Positions 55,764-64,000 of a stretch of 64,000 nucleotides of DNA are shown piece after piece; within the stretch, counting starts at the first letter, position 1; every line of letters begins with the position of its first letter. Source of the DNA: DATBVX01 sp963705495 (GTDB taxonomy: Bacteria; Pseudomonadota; Gammaproteobacteria; Steroidobacterales; Steroidobacteraceae); NCBI GenBank assembly GCA_963705495.1, contig CAVPJQ010000008.1, positions 335,080 through 399,079 on the forward strand, given 5' to 3'. The notes under the pieces were generated by a model. The model saw nothing but the letters and a program-made list of their open reading frames with translations. It was not told where the DNA came from and ran no database searches. Made by a program: the position numbers and the translations under genes.

Positions 55764-57110
55764 TCAGCGGATCGGGATCAGGAGTGTCGCGTTACCCCGG
55801 CGCACATTGAGGACAATCAAATCATTGCCGCTGGCTGCTTCCTGCAGCTGCTTGACGCTGGTCACGCGTGCGCGATTCACGCCAATGATCACATCGTTGG
55901 CGCGCAACCCCGACTGAGCGGCGGCGCTGCCGCCTTCCACTCCACGCACGACGACGCCCGCACCGTTTTCGCCATCTGCAAGCTGTGCGCCGTCCAGACC
56001 CTGGTGAATATCCGCGGCAGAGGCCACTTCGGTTTCCGCGGGTTCTGCGATGACCGCCGTCACCTTGCGCGGCTTGCCATCGCGCAGCAGCCCAATGTCG
56101 ACCTTGTCGCCGATACGCATCATGCCGATCGCACGACGCAACTCCGGCCCGCCCTTGACGGTTTCACTATTCACGCTGGTGATGATGTCATTGCTCTTGA
56201 TGCCTGCTTTCTCGGCGGCCGAGCCCTCCGTAACCTGCAGCACCAGGGCGCCCTGTGTATCCGGCGGCGCGCCGACTGCTTTCAGCAGGTCCGGTGTCAG
56301 CGTGTCCATCCTGACTCCGAGCATTCCGCGCTGGACCTTCCCGAACTTGATGAGCTGATCCATCACGTTCTTGACCATGTTCACCGGTATCGCGAAGCCG
56401 ATGCCGATATTCCCGCCGCCGCCCGAGAGGATCGCGGAATTGATACCCACCAACTCGCCGCGCAGGTTCACGAGGGCGCCACCGGAGTTGCCGGGATTGA
56501 TCGACGCGTCGGTCTGAATAAAGTCTTCGTAGCCCTCGCGGCTCAAACGAGGAGTGCGCCCCAACGCGCTGACGATTCCCGAAGTCACCGTGTGCTGTAG
56601 ACCAAAGGGATTGCCGATCGCCACCACGAAGTCCCCCACTTCGAGCTTGCTGGAGTCGCCGAACGCGATGGCGGCAGGGAGCTTGCCCTCCTTGAGCTTG
56701 AGCACGGCAACGTCGGAACCCTTGTCCGCGCCGACAACCTCGGCCTTGTACTCATGGTCATCCTGTGCCGTGACCGTGATCTCGGTGGCGTTCTCTACGA
56801 CGTGCGCATTGGTGATGATGTAGCCATTCGCCGCATCGACCACGACACCTGAGCCAGCGCTTTGAAACTTGCGCTCGCGCGGCTGATCGCCGAAGAACTG
56901 CCGGAAAAACGGGTCTTCGAGCAACGGATTGTTGCGCTCCCTGATCGTGCCGACCGTCCCGATGCTGACCACGGTGGGCCCGACCTTCTTGACCATCGGG
57001 GCCAGTGAGGGAAGCGGCGCCTCGGCCGTGGCCGGCGGCGTTGCCGCCTCGACCGCGAAGGCCAACAAGGCACACAGCGCCAGGTTGGCGCAATAGGAGG
57101 TCAGCTTCAT
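55764..57110 (-). CDS. mucD: DegP/MucD-type periplasmic serine endoprotease
   Basis: 448 residues from ATG 57110. Signal peptide LTSYCANLALCALLAFAVEA. Triad: His in IITNAHVVENA, Asp in GSDVAVLK, Ser in INPGNSGGALVN. An FFGDQPRERKFQSAGSG LA loop is present, and two PDZ domains follow (about 255-340 and 360-448). It degrades or refolds damaged envelope proteins. The Hsp20 gene is directly upstream on the same strand (gap 129 bases), so a stress operon is likely. It ends at a clear terminator. Confidence 0.94.
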   Translation of the reverse strand: MKLTSYCANLALCALLAFAVEAATPPATAEAPLPSLAPMVKKVGPTVVSIGTVGTIRERNNPLLEDPFFRQFFGDQPRERKFQSAGSGVVVDAANGYIITNAHVVENATEITVTAQDDHEYKAEVVGADKGSDVAVLKLKEGKLPAAIAFGDSSKLEVGDFVVAIGNPFGLQHTVTSGIVSALGRTPRLSREGYEDFIQTDASINPGNSGGALVNLRGELVGINSAILSGGGGNIGIGFAIPVNMVKNVMDQLIKFGKVQRGMLGVRMDTLTPDLLKAVGAPPDTQGALVLQVTEGSAAEKAGIKSNDIITSVNSETVKGGPELRRAIGMMRIGDKVDIGLLRDGKPRKVTAVIAEPAETEVASAADIHQGLDGAQLADGENGAGVVVRGVEGGSAAAQSGLRANDVIIGVNRARVTSVKQLQEAASGNDLIVLNVRRGNATLLIPIR

Positions 57111-57239
57111 ACGATACGGGTCCTGGTCATGACGGGGCGAGGATTCTATGGCGGCCCCAACCGCGCGTACAGGACAAGGCATGGAGGCGGAAAGTTCCGC
57201 CTCCTGCCCGAAGGGAAGGCCGTAGAACGGCCGCAATTC

Positions 57240-57683
57240 TTAGTGGGTTTCGACGCTGATCCGCCGTGGCAGCACGGTCGGCTGCTTGGGGATCTGGACC
57301 TCGAGTACGCCATTGACGAACTTCGCCTTGACCGCGGTTGAATCCGCGGTATCCGGCAGCGTGAAGCGACGGAAGAATTCGCCACTCACGCGCTCGACGC
57401 GCCGGTAGCCGTCCTTTTCTTCGCGCGCTTCGGCGAGGCGCCTGCCGCGAATCGTCAACACGCCTTTCTCCAGCGACACGTCGATATCCTTCGCATCGAC
57501 GCCCGGCAGATCCGCATGCAGTACGAACTGCTGGTCCTCTTCCTTGATGTCGACCGCGGGGACCCAGTCCACCACTGCGCTGTGCGTCTCATCACCGGCA
57601 TCCGCCGGCACATTGAACAGGCGCTCGAGATCGCGACTCAGGCGATTCATCAGCACCCAGGGCTCGTATCTGACAACGCTCAT
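57240..57683 (-). CDS. Hsp20/alpha-crystallin small heat-shock protein
   Basis: 147 residues from ATG 57683 with GGAGG eight bases upstream. The alpha-crystallin domain covers about 40-140: VPAVDIKEEDQQFVLHADLPGVDAKDIDVSLEKGVLTIRGRR (landmark only), GEFFRRFTLP and KAKFVNGVLEVQIPK (the GVL motif). The C-terminal I-x-V (RISVETH) anchor is present. It binds unfolding proteins without ATP. Its upstream region contains a sigma-32-like promoter. Confidence 0.94.
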   Translation of the reverse strand: MSVVRYEPWVLMNRLSRDLERLFNVPADAGDETHSAVVDWVPAVDIKEEDQQFVLHADLPGVDAKDIDVSLEKGVLTIRGRRLAEAREEKDGYRRVERVSGEFFRRFTLPDTADSTAVKAKFVNGVLEVQIPKQPTVLPRRISVETH

Positions 57684-57736
57684 TTCTTCCACCTCCATCT
57701 CTCAATGATTCAGCGCTCGGAGCGCTTGGAGAGCCG

Positions 57737-57764
57737 ATTTAGGGCCCCACATTTCGATTTCAAC
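57737..57764 (-). promoter_or_regulatory. sigma-32-like heat-shock promoter of hsp20
   Basis: On the minus strand GTTGAAA (57764-57758) and CCCTAAAT (57744-57737), spaced 13 bases. The E. coli sigma-32 consensus is CTTGAAA, 11-16 bases, CCCCATnT, so six of seven -35 positions and most of -10 match. The expected start of transcription is about 45 bases before the ATG. Confidence 0.6.
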
Positions 57765-58111
57765 TTCGCCTAGCGCAGCTCGAGGACGCACACAAGTGGA
57801 CGAGCGGTGTAATTCCTGTGCGTCAATTGTGTGCGTCCGGTGGACACAAGATGTTGGGTTCAAGGCCTGGCAGGGTTTTTTGCCAAGCAATCAGGGAAGT
57901 TATCAGCTTGTTTTTGTAACTCGATGAATCATATGCCTTTAGTGGCATGAATTTTGACCTAGAAAATTCTTGACGTGCCTGGGAGCCAAGAATAATCTTG
58001 CGCCCCTGACACAAGATGTTGTGTCCGCCGCGAACGGACCTGCACGACAAGTCAGAAGAACCACATATCCACCCGTATTGACGAAGCGGATGGGAGCGTC
58101 AGTCAAAACCA
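57765..58111. promoter_or_regulatory. nrdJ upstream control region with repeats
   Basis: 347 bases without a gene. It holds a perfect 12-base inverted repeat, GGACGCACACAA (57784-57795) and TTGTGTGCGTCC (57827-57838), and two direct copies of a 14-mer GACACAAGATGTTG (57843-57856 and 58008-58021). The second copy completes ACACAAGATGTTGTGT, a palindrome in the style of NrdR boxes. A lower-GC stretch (57860-57995, with TAACTCGATGAATCAT) may hold the promoter. Confidence 0.55.
58009..58024. promoter_or_regulatory. candidate NrdR box upstream of nrdJa
   Basis: ACACAAGATGTTGTGT: six-base arms ACACAA/TTGTGT around a four-base centre, 87 bases before the start codon. NrdR boxes have the form ACACnAtATaTnGTGT, so the arms fit well and the centre less so. 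A degenerate copy is at 57844-57859. NrdR represses RNR genes when dATP is high. Confidence 0.5.
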
Positions 58112-60259
58112 ATGAATACGGTGGTCAAGCTAGAGCCAAAAGATTTCGACAGCATCGCCTTCCAGGAAGCTTCACTCGACATCTGGGATAAGAAGTATCG
58201 CCTCACCGCGAAGGACGGTACGCCCATCGATCGCACGATGGACGATACGTACAAGCGAGTGGCGCTTGCCCTGTCCGAGGTCGAAGCAGCGGAAGTGCGC
58301 GAGCATTGGTACGAGCAGTTCCTGTGGGCGTTGCGTAAGGGCGCAATTCCCGCCGGACGCGTCACATCCAATGCCGGCGCGCTCGAGCACAAGCCGGCGA
58401 CCTCGACGATCAACTGCACCGTGTCGGGAACCATCCGTGATTCCATGGATGACATTCTCAACAAGGTGCACGAGGCCGGCCTCACGCTGAAGGCGGGCTG
58501 CGGCATCGGCTACGAGTTTTCGACGCTGCGTCCGCGCGGTGCGTATGTGTCGGGCGCTGGCGCATACACGTCGGGTCCGCTGTCGTTCATGGATATCTAC
58601 GACAAGATGTGCTTCACCGTGTCCTCGGCCGGTGGGCGGCGCGGCGCGCAGATGGGCACGTTCGACATCGGCCATCCGGACGCGATCGAGTTCATCCGCG
58701 CCAAGCGCGAGAGCGGGCGGCTGCGCCAGTTCAACCTCTCGCTCCTGGTCACGGACGAGTTCATGAAGGCGGTGCAGGCCGATGGCGAATGGCAGTTGGC
58801 GTTTCCCCTCAACGTCAAGGAATACGAGGCGGAAAAGCCGGAACTCACGGATCGCGCTCATTACATCTGGCGCGAGTGGCCGACGCACGAGAACTACGTC
58901 GTCAACGACGCAGGCCTGGTCGCATGCAAGGTCTACAAGACGCTGCCAGCGCGACGCCTGTGGGACGTGATCATGTCCTCGACCTACGACTTCGCGGAGC
59001 CGGGGTTCGTGCTGATCGATCGCGTCAACGAGATGAACAACAACTGGTTCTGCGAAAACATCCGCGCCACCAATCCCTGCGGCGAGCAGCCGCTGCCGCC
59101 GTATGGCTCGTGCCTGCTCGGCTCGATCAACCTGACACGCTTCGTGCGCCATCCCTTCACGGACGCCGCGGACTTCGACTGGGAGGAGTTCCGGCGCGTG
59201 GTGAAGATCTTCACGCGCATGCTCGACAACGTCGTCGAAGTGAACGGCCTGCCGCTGCAAGGCCAGCGCGACGAAATCCATCGCAAGCGTCGTCACGGCA
59301 TGGGGTTCCTCGGCCTCGGCTCGACGATCACGCTGCTCGGAATGAAGTACGGCTCGAAGCCTTCTGTCGCTTTCACGGAAAAGGTGTCGCGCGAGCTCGC
59401 GATTGCGGGCTGGCAGGCGGCGCTCGACCTGTCACGCGAGAAGGGGCCGGCGCCGATCATGCTGGAGGAGTTCACGGTTACTGCGGCGATGCTGCGCAAG
59501 CGTCCGGAGATGGCCGCCGACGGCTGGAAGGTTGGCACCAAGGTGCCGGGCCGGGTCCTGCATGCGCGCTACAGCCGCTACATGCAGCGCGTCGCCGAAG
59601 TCGCGCCGGAACTGGTGGACGAGCTTGCCGAGGTGGGCGCGCGATTCACGCACCACAGCTCCATCGCACCGACGGGCACGATCTCATTGTCTCTCGCCAA
59701 CAACGCCAGCAACGGCATCGAACCTTCGTTTGCCCATCACTACTTCCGCAACGTGATCCGCGAGGGCCGCAAGACCAAGGAAAAGATGGACGTCTTCTCC
59801 TTCGAGCTGCTCGCCTATCGCGAACTGGTGAACCCGCGGGCGATTCCGGGATCCAACACTGCGGGCGAGAAGCTGCCTGAGTACTTCACGACTGCCGAGG
59901 ATGTGACGCCGCAGCAGCATGTCGATATCCAGGCGGCCTCGCAGAAGTGGGTGGACTCCTCGATCTCCAAGACCGCGAACGTGCCGACCGACTACAAGTA
60001 CGAAACCTTCAAGGACATCTACATGTACGCCTACGAGCAGGGGCTCAAGGGCTGCACCACGTTCCGCTTCAACCCCGAGGCCTTCCAGGGCGTGCTGGTC
60101 AAGGAGGACGACCTCAAGAACACCACCTACGTGTTTACACTCGAGGACGGCACCGAGATCCAGGCCAAGGGGGATGAGGAAATCGAGTACGACGGCGAGA
60201 AACACACCGCCGCCAATCTCTTCGATGCATTGAAAGAAGGCTACTACGGGAAGTTCTAG
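58112..60259 (+). CDS. nrdJa: adenosylcobalamin-dependent ribonucleotide reductase, NrdJa subunit
   Basis: 715 residues. Class II core: redox Cys102 (STINCTVSG), catalytic C323 in NPCGEQPLPPYGSC with C334 nearby, GCGIGYEFSTLRPRGA, FDIGHPDAIEFIRAKRE and IAPTGTISL. It reduces ribonucleotides to deoxy forms with a B12-derived thiyl radical, and needs no oxygen. The chain stops after the barrel (ALKEGYYGKF), and the C-terminal redox-tail part is encoded separately by the next gene, as in pseudomonads. No cobalamin riboswitch was recognised upstream. Next gene after 17 bases. Confidence 0.93.
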   Translation: MNTVVKLEPKDFDSIAFQEASLDIWDKKYRLTAKDGTPIDRTMDDTYKRVALALSEVEAAEVREHWYEQFLWALRKGAIPAGRVTSNAGALEHKPATSTINCTVSGTIRDSMDDILNKVHEAGLTLKAGCGIGYEFSTLRPRGAYVSGAGAYTSGPLSFMDIYDKMCFTVSSAGGRRGAQMGTFDIGHPDAIEFIRAKRESGRLRQFNLSLLVTDEFMKAVQADGEWQLAFPLNVKEYEAEKPELTDRAHYIWREWPTHENYVVNDAGLVACKVYKTLPARRLWDVIMSSTYDFAEPGFVLIDRVNEMNNNWFCENIRATNPCGEQPLPPYGSCLLGSINLTRFVRHPFTDAADFDWEEFRRVVKIFTRMLDNVVEVNGLPLQGQRDEIHRKRRHGMGFLGLGSTITLLGMKYGSKPSVAFTEKVSRELAIAGWQAALDLSREKGPAPIMLEEFTVTAAMLRKRPEMAADGWKVGTKVPGRVLHARYSRYMQRVAEVAPELVDELAEVGARFTHHSSIAPTGTISLSLANNASNGIEPSFAHHYFRNVIREGRKTKEKMDVFSFELLAYRELVNPRAIPGSNTAGEKLPEYFTTAEDVTPQQHVDIQAASQKWVDSSISKTANVPTDYKYETFKDIYMYAYEQGLKGCTTFRFNPEAFQGVLVKEDDLKNTTYVFTLEDGTEIQAKGDEEIEYDGEKHTAANLFDALKEGYYGKF

Positions 60260-60276
60260 CTAGGGGTTGCTGACGC

Positions 60277-60999
60277 ATGAGCGCCATCAAGGTCGACAAG
60301 AAGATCGTCAAGTACCGGGTACAGAAGCCCGAGGACAAGGCGCGCGAGCACAAAGAGAAGGATCGCGACGAGGTCGTGCGCATGCGCGACGGGCGCGAGG
60401 CCAAGGTCATCCGGATGCACGAGAAGCTCGAGCGTCCGGAGATGCTCATCGGCTCGACCTACAAGATCAAGACGCCGGTCTCCGACCACGCCATGTACGT
60501 GACGATCAACGACATCGTGCTCAACGAAGGCACCGAGTACGAGCAGCGCCGCCCGTTCGAGATCTTCATCAATTCCAAGAACCTCGATCACTACCAGTGG
60601 ATCGTGGCGCTGACACGCATCATCTCGGCGGTGTTCCGCAAGGGCGGAGACACCACTTTCCTGGTGGATGAGCTCAAGGCGGTGTTCGATCCGCGCGGCG
60701 GCTACTGGCAGTCGGGTGGCAAGTTCATGCCCTCGATCATCGCGGAGCTCGGCTACGTGATCGAGCGGCATCTGCAGGCAATCGGGCTGATCCCCAAGCC
60801 GCAGATGGACGTGCACCGGCAGAAGCTCATCGACGAGAAACGTGCCGAGTTCGAGGCGCGGCGCAAACAACAGGACGCTTTTGCCAAGACGCACTACCCG
60901 GAAGGCGCGCAGCTGTGCTCGAAGTGCAACACGGCCGCCGTGATCATGATGGACGGCTGCATGACCTGCCTGAGCTGCGGCGACTCGAAGTGCGGCTGA
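60277..60999 (+). CDS. nrdJb: ribonucleotide reductase NrdJb subunit (C-terminal part)
   Basis: 240 residues. IGSTYKIKTPVSDHAMYVTINDIVLNEG, FEIFINSKNLDHYQWIVALTRIISAVFRKGGD and GGKFMPSIIAELGYVIERHLQ match the C-terminal portion of undivided NrdJ. The last 30 residues have the cysteine-rich ribbon CSKC and CMTCLSCGDSKCG, where the shuttle thiols for active-site re-reduction lie. It must associate with NrdJa to make a working enzyme. A strong terminator follows at 61106-61135. Confidence 0.93.
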   Translation: MSAIKVDKKIVKYRVQKPEDKAREHKEKDRDEVVRMRDGREAKVIRMHEKLERPEMLIGSTYKIKTPVSDHAMYVTINDIVLNEGTEYEQRRPFEIFINSKNLDHYQWIVALTRIISAVFRKGGDTTFLVDELKAVFDPRGGYWQSGGKFMPSIIAELGYVIERHLQAIGLIPKPQMDVHRQKLIDEKRAEFEARRKQQDAFAKTHYPEGAQLCSKCNTAAVIMMDGCMTCLSCGDSKCG

Positions 61000-61105
61000 G
61001 GAGTCACACCAACCGGATAGCCAATCGCCAACCGGTTAACCGGCGTATCAGATCCGGGTTCCCCGCCCGGTGACTCCCCCGCCAGGGAGGCGATATGCCG
61101 TTTTT

Positions 61106-61135
61106 CAAGGCAGCCTTCGGGCTGCCTTGTTTTCT
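61106..61135 (+). terminator. intrinsic terminator of nrdJa-nrdJb
   Basis: Perfect 10-base stem CAAGGCAGCC / GGCTGCCTTG with a TTCG tetraloop and TTTTCT directly after. A T run also precedes the stem, so it may work in both directions. It is 107 bases after the stop. Confidence 0.92.
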
Positions 61136-61343
61136 GAGTGCCAAACGAAAAGGACCCGACGGGCACGGCCTCTATCCTTCTCGGGTGCCCTGTCGGGGAT
61201 TTGCGATGCGAACTCCGTGCGGCAAGTCCGATCTATTTCCCCTGCTCGCACAGTAATCTTTATCGTGCAACCACCTGGTACCGAGCGAGAGTCCATAAGG
61301 TTCCTCGACGTCGATGGGAGACCGTGAAATCGGGCACACGAGG
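61136..61343 (+). promoter_or_regulatory. leader region of mltD
   Basis: 208 bases with no gene. One strong hairpin is visible: CCCGACGGGCAC (61155-61166) pairs with GTGCCC-T-GTCGGG (61185-61197), one bulged base. A promoter was not clear, though TTTATCGTGCAA (61260 region) is AT-richer than its surroundings. Confidence 0.35.
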
Positions 61344-63593
61344 ATGATGCTGTTCCGGAACCTGTGGAACTGCTTGCTGGCGACGCTGCTTGCCTCGATC
61401 ACTGTTGCAGCTGCTGGGGCTGCCGAGAGTCCCTTCGTCAGAACGGCGGAGATCGAGCCCGACATCCAGTTCTGGACCCGCGTGTACACCGAGGTGACGA
61501 CGAACGGAGGGCTCGTGCATGACGAGCGCAATGTCGGCATCGTCTACGAAGTCATCAGTTTTCCCGAAGCTCTCTCGCCAGCCGAGCGGTCCAAGCGTGT
61601 GGACGCAGCGAAGGATAAGTACCGCGCGATCCTGAAGCGGCTCGCGAGTGGTAACAGCACCGGCTCGCCCGATGAAACCCGGGTGCGCGCCCTCTGGCCG
61701 CCAAACACCAGCACGCGCGCGCTCGGCGAGGCGTCGGAACGCGTTCGCTTTCAGCTCGGTCAGGCCGATCGATTCAAGGCAGGCCTGATCCGCTCCGGAG
61801 CCTATGAAGCACACATCGCCGAGACGCTGGCCAACATGGGCCTGCCCGCCGAGATCGCGGCACTACCGCACGTGGAGTCCTCGTTCGATCCAACCGCCTA
61901 TTCCAAGGCGGGCGCCGCCGGGCTGTGGCAATTCATGCGCTCGACCGGCCGACGCTTCATGCGCATCGACTCTACGGTCGACGAACGTATGGATCCCTAT
62001 CGGTCCACCATCGCCGCCGCGCAGTTGCTGCAGTTCAACTACGACCTGCTGGGCACCTGGCCGCTGGCGATCACCGCGTACAACCATGGCGCAGCGGGGA
62101 TGCGTCGTGCCAAGGAGAAGCAGGGTACGGACGACATCGTCACCATCATTCGCAAACACCAGAGTCGTACGTTTGGGTTCGCCTCGCGCAACTACTATGT
62201 TGCATTTCTCGCCGCGCTGGACGTGGATCACGATGCGGAGAAGTATTTCGGACCGCTGACGCGCCACAGCGAGGTGAAGTCGCACACCTTCGACGTGCCG
62301 GACTACGTACCGGTGAACGCCATGCAGCGCGTCCTGGGCGTCGACATGGATGCGTTGCGCGCAATGAACCCCTCGCTCACTTCGGCCGTGTGGAACGGCG
62401 AGCGCTACATTCCCCGTGGCTTCGTCGTGCGCGTGCCGGATTCCATCGGCGCGCCGCCGGACTTCAAGACTCGGATGGCGGCACTGCAGCCGACGGAACG
62501 CTTCGATCAGCAGAAAGTGGATCGCATCTATCGCGTGCGTCGCGGCGACACGCTCTCGGCCATTGCCTCCTCCCATGGCACCACTGTCGCCACGCTGATG
62601 AGGCTGAACGACCTGACGCGCGCCAACCAGGTGCGTCACGGCCAGATCCTGCAACTGCCCGGCACGGAGCCACGGCCGGTGATCGTCGCTGCGGCGGCCG
62701 CAGCGGCCCCGACAACCACGGCAATTGGAGCAACGGCAGCGACAGCAGCGCCTGCGTCGGCTGAACCGCCGGCCGCGACCCCGACGGAGGCCTACGTTGT
62801 CAAGCGGGGTGATTCGCTTTCCAACATCGCGCGCGATGCGGGACTTAGCGAACAGGAGCTGATGACGCTCAACGGCCTCAAGAATCGCAATTTCATCTAC
62901 GAGGGCCAGAAGCTGCGCCTCGCCAGCACCGCGGGCGAGAAATTGCCGCAGGGGACCGTGACCATCACGGACGTCACGCCGCAACCCGCGATTGCTGATG
63001 TCGAGGCACAGCCGGAGGAGGAGCCGCAGTCCGAGCGCGAGATCGCGCTGGCGCAGGCGGCCGAGCCGGTGTCGGCGTCGCAGGCCGCGGAGCTCGGCCC
63101 GAAACTGGTGACGGGAGCGGAAACCTCTGCGATGACCGCAGACCCGAGCGACTACACCGTGGCCGATGACGGCACGATCGAAGTTCAGGCGGCGGAAACA
63201 CTCGGCCACTACGCCGATTGGCTCGGCGTGCGCGCCAGCCAGCTGCGAGAGCTCAACCACATGCGCTTCGGTACCCCGGTGGTCATCGGCCAGCGCCTGA
63301 AGATCGATACCTCCGCTACCGCGGCGGATCAGTTCGAGCAACGCCGCCGCAGCTATCATCAGAAGCTGCAGGAGGATTTCTTCGCGGCGAACCGGATCGT
63401 CGGGACCGAGGTTCACGTCGTGCGGCGTGGGGAATCGCTGTGGTCCATCGCTCAGAAATATCCGAACCTGCCGATCTGGCTGCTGAGGCAGTACAACCCG
63501 GATGTCAATTTCGACGATGTGCGTCCGCGCACCCAGCTCGTGATGCCGCTGATCGAGTCGTCCGGGGCGCAGCCTGGGAGCGGGGTCTCGTGA
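61344..63593 (+). CDS. mltD: MltD-type membrane-bound lytic transglycosylase with LysM repeats
   Basis: 749 residues from ATG 61344; ATG 61314 and 61347 are alternatives. Signal LLATLLASITVAAAGAA, then an SLT domain with catalytic Glu in LPHVESSFDPTAYSKAGAAGLWQFM, ITAYNHGAAGMRRA and SRNYYVAFLAAL. LysM modules bind glycan: about residues 395-440 (YRVRRGDTLSAIASSHG), 483-527 (YVVKRGDSLSNIARDAG), a degenerate one at about 600-650 (IEVQAAETLGHYADWLG) and 690-735 (HVVRRGESLWSIAQKYP). It cleaves peptidoglycan with 1,6-anhydro ends. Ala/Pro linkers separate the LysM repeats. It overlaps the next gene by GTGA. Confidence 0.93.
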   Translation: MMLFRNLWNCLLATLLASITVAAAGAAESPFVRTAEIEPDIQFWTRVYTEVTTNGGLVHDERNVGIVYEVISFPEALSPAERSKRVDAAKDKYRAILKRLASGNSTGSPDETRVRALWPPNTSTRALGEASERVRFQLGQADRFKAGLIRSGAYEAHIAETLANMGLPAEIAALPHVESSFDPTAYSKAGAAGLWQFMRSTGRRFMRIDSTVDERMDPYRSTIAAAQLLQFNYDLLGTWPLAITAYNHGAAGMRRAKEKQGTDDIVTIIRKHQSRTFGFASRNYYVAFLAALDVDHDAEKYFGPLTRHSEVKSHTFDVPDYVPVNAMQRVLGVDMDALRAMNPSLTSAVWNGERYIPRGFVVRVPDSIGAPPDFKTRMAALQPTERFDQQKVDRIYRVRRGDTLSAIASSHGTTVATLMRLNDLTRANQVRHGQILQLPGTEPRPVIVAAAAAAAPTTTAIGATAATAAPASAEPPAATPTEAYVVKRGDSLSNIARDAGLSEQELMTLNGLKNRNFIYEGQKLRLASTAGEKLPQGTVTITDVTPQPAIADVEAQPEEEPQSEREIALAQAAEPVSASQAAELGPKLVTGAETSAMTADPSDYTVADDGTIEVQAAETLGHYADWLGVRASQLRELNHMRFGTPVVIGQRLKIDTSATAADQFEQRRRSYHQKLQEDFFAANRIVGTEVHVVRRGESLWSIAQKYPNLPIWLLRQYNPDVNFDDVRPRTQLVMPLIESSGAQPGSGVS

Positions 63594-63976
63594 GTGCTGC
63601 TCCCATCGCCATCGCCAGCAGCGCGATGCTGATGATGCTGGTGGCTTGTGGAACCTTTCAGGCGTACGAGGGCAGCCACAAGTCCGCGAGCCAGGTAGCA
63701 GTGATCGGTGGCGCCGCAAAGCTGCGCGCGACGACGCCGCTGGCACTGGTGATTCGTGCCGTGGACGGGAAGGAAGTGGACATGCGTTACAGCAGCGTTG
63801 CATTGCTGCCGGGCAAGCACTCGTTGTTGGTCGACTGCCAGGTGGGCGGGAGCGGCGCCACGGCAAGCCGTCATGAGCTCGACGTCGAGGTCGCTGCGGG
63901 GGAGCGTTACCGGCTGCAGGCTGAGATGCGCCCGGGTAACCGCTCTTGTGAACGGGTAGAACTGGAACCGACCTGA
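63590..63976 (+). CDS. small lipoprotein downstream of mltD, unknown
   Basis: 128 residues from a GTG at 63590 overlapping the mltD stop (GTGA). Lipobox MLVAC (C20), after which the mature part has beta-type strands (LALVIRAVDGKEVDMRYSSVALLPGKHSLLVDCQV and VAAGERYRLQAEM). The LLPGKH-LLVDC segment resembles a PEGA-like beta-sandwich found in many lipoproteins; I treat that as weak. It is translationally coupled to MltD, so an envelope role is likely. Confidence 0.68.
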   Translation: MSAAPIAIASSAMLMMLVACGTFQAYEGSHKSASQVAVIGGAAKLRATTPLALVIRAVDGKEVDMRYSSVALLPGKHSLLVDCQVGGSGATASRHELDVEVAAGERYRLQAEMRPGNRSCERVELEPT

Positions 63977-64000
63977 AGGACCGAGGTCAGGGTGAGGCCG

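Noticed and set aside
57860..58111. Cobalamin riboswitch before nrdJa
   Set aside because: Expected for a B12-dependent enzyme's neighbours, but I saw no B12-box-like core; a covariance search would settle it.
61863..63866. Open frame of 667 codons antisense to mltD
   Set aside because: Arg/His-rich, no start signal, and covers four LysM modules that are clearly coding on the plus strand.

Overview
The window is 64 kb of GC-rich chromosomal DNA with no insertion sequences, prophage genes or CRISPR array. The layout points to a gammaproteobacterium: rpsU, yqeY, dnaG and rpoD form a macromolecular synthesis operon, with tsaD divergent from it. HrpB and Lhr helicases, a NrdJa/NrdJb split ribonucleotide reductase, an AttH-type ABC operon, UppP, Cca and MucD/DegP agree with this. 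High GC, frequent GTG/TTG starts and several TonB-domain/TPR proteins would fit the Steroidobacteraceae/Xanthomonadales/Nevskiales area, but that placement is inference only.

Layout. 1-4.7 kb: the end of an FHA protein, two tandem von Willebrand A proteins sharing a near-identical membrane-entry motif, a proline-rich lipoprotein, and a convergent TPR protein with a TonB-like C-terminus. 4.9-11 kb: an SDR protein, a VanZ-like membrane protein, small lipoproteins including a VNG-repeat protein, and HrpB. 10.9-17.4 kb: a signalling block on the minus strand. It holds a Hanks-type kinase with a pseudo-receiver domain, a membrane CheA-like kinase, CheY, CheX, and a TonB-domain protein with its own pseudo-receiver. 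17.5-23.8 kb: an exported MDR oxidoreductase, a small lipoprotein, an ABC/FtsX/AttH operon and a DUF2934 protein.

23.8-31.7 kb is a beta-glucan module: a GH3 beta-glucosidase lipoprotein, a LacI-family regulator, glucokinase and a GH17-GT2 fusion glucan synthase. Near-identical palindromes lie in front of the GH3 and glucokinase genes, each overlapping a perfect TTGACA -35 box. 31.7-42 kb: a YpfJ-like metallopeptidase, an HtrA-like protease, a PsiF-repeat protein, tRNA-Ile(CAU), a small outer-membrane protein, Lhr, PPK2, a YjdI-CDGSH fusion and a DUF1684 protein.

42-50.6 kb: a 117-bp inverted-repeat element, then rpoD-dnaG-yqeY-rpsU (minus) and tsaD (plus), a folB-folK fusion, a pteridine-reductase-like SDR (convergent) and a MidA-type methyltransferase. 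As given, rpoD carries a one-base insertion that takes region 4.2 out of frame; removing it restores a 627-residue sigma-70. 50.6-57.7 kb: uppP, a beta-barrel protein, cca, a lipoprotein aminopeptidase, an NDUFA9-like protein, mucD/degP with a clear terminator, and hsp20 with a sigma-32-like promoter. 57.7-64 kb: a repeat-rich nrd control region, nrdJa/nrdJb with a strong terminator, an MltD-type lytic transglycosylase with LysM repeats, and a lipoprotein.

The parts most worth a second look are the VWA pair, the chemosensory/kinase/TonB block, the operator-linked glucan module, the inverted-repeat element behind rpoD and the repeats before nrdJ. Long antisense reading frames are common in this GC-rich DNA and were left out.
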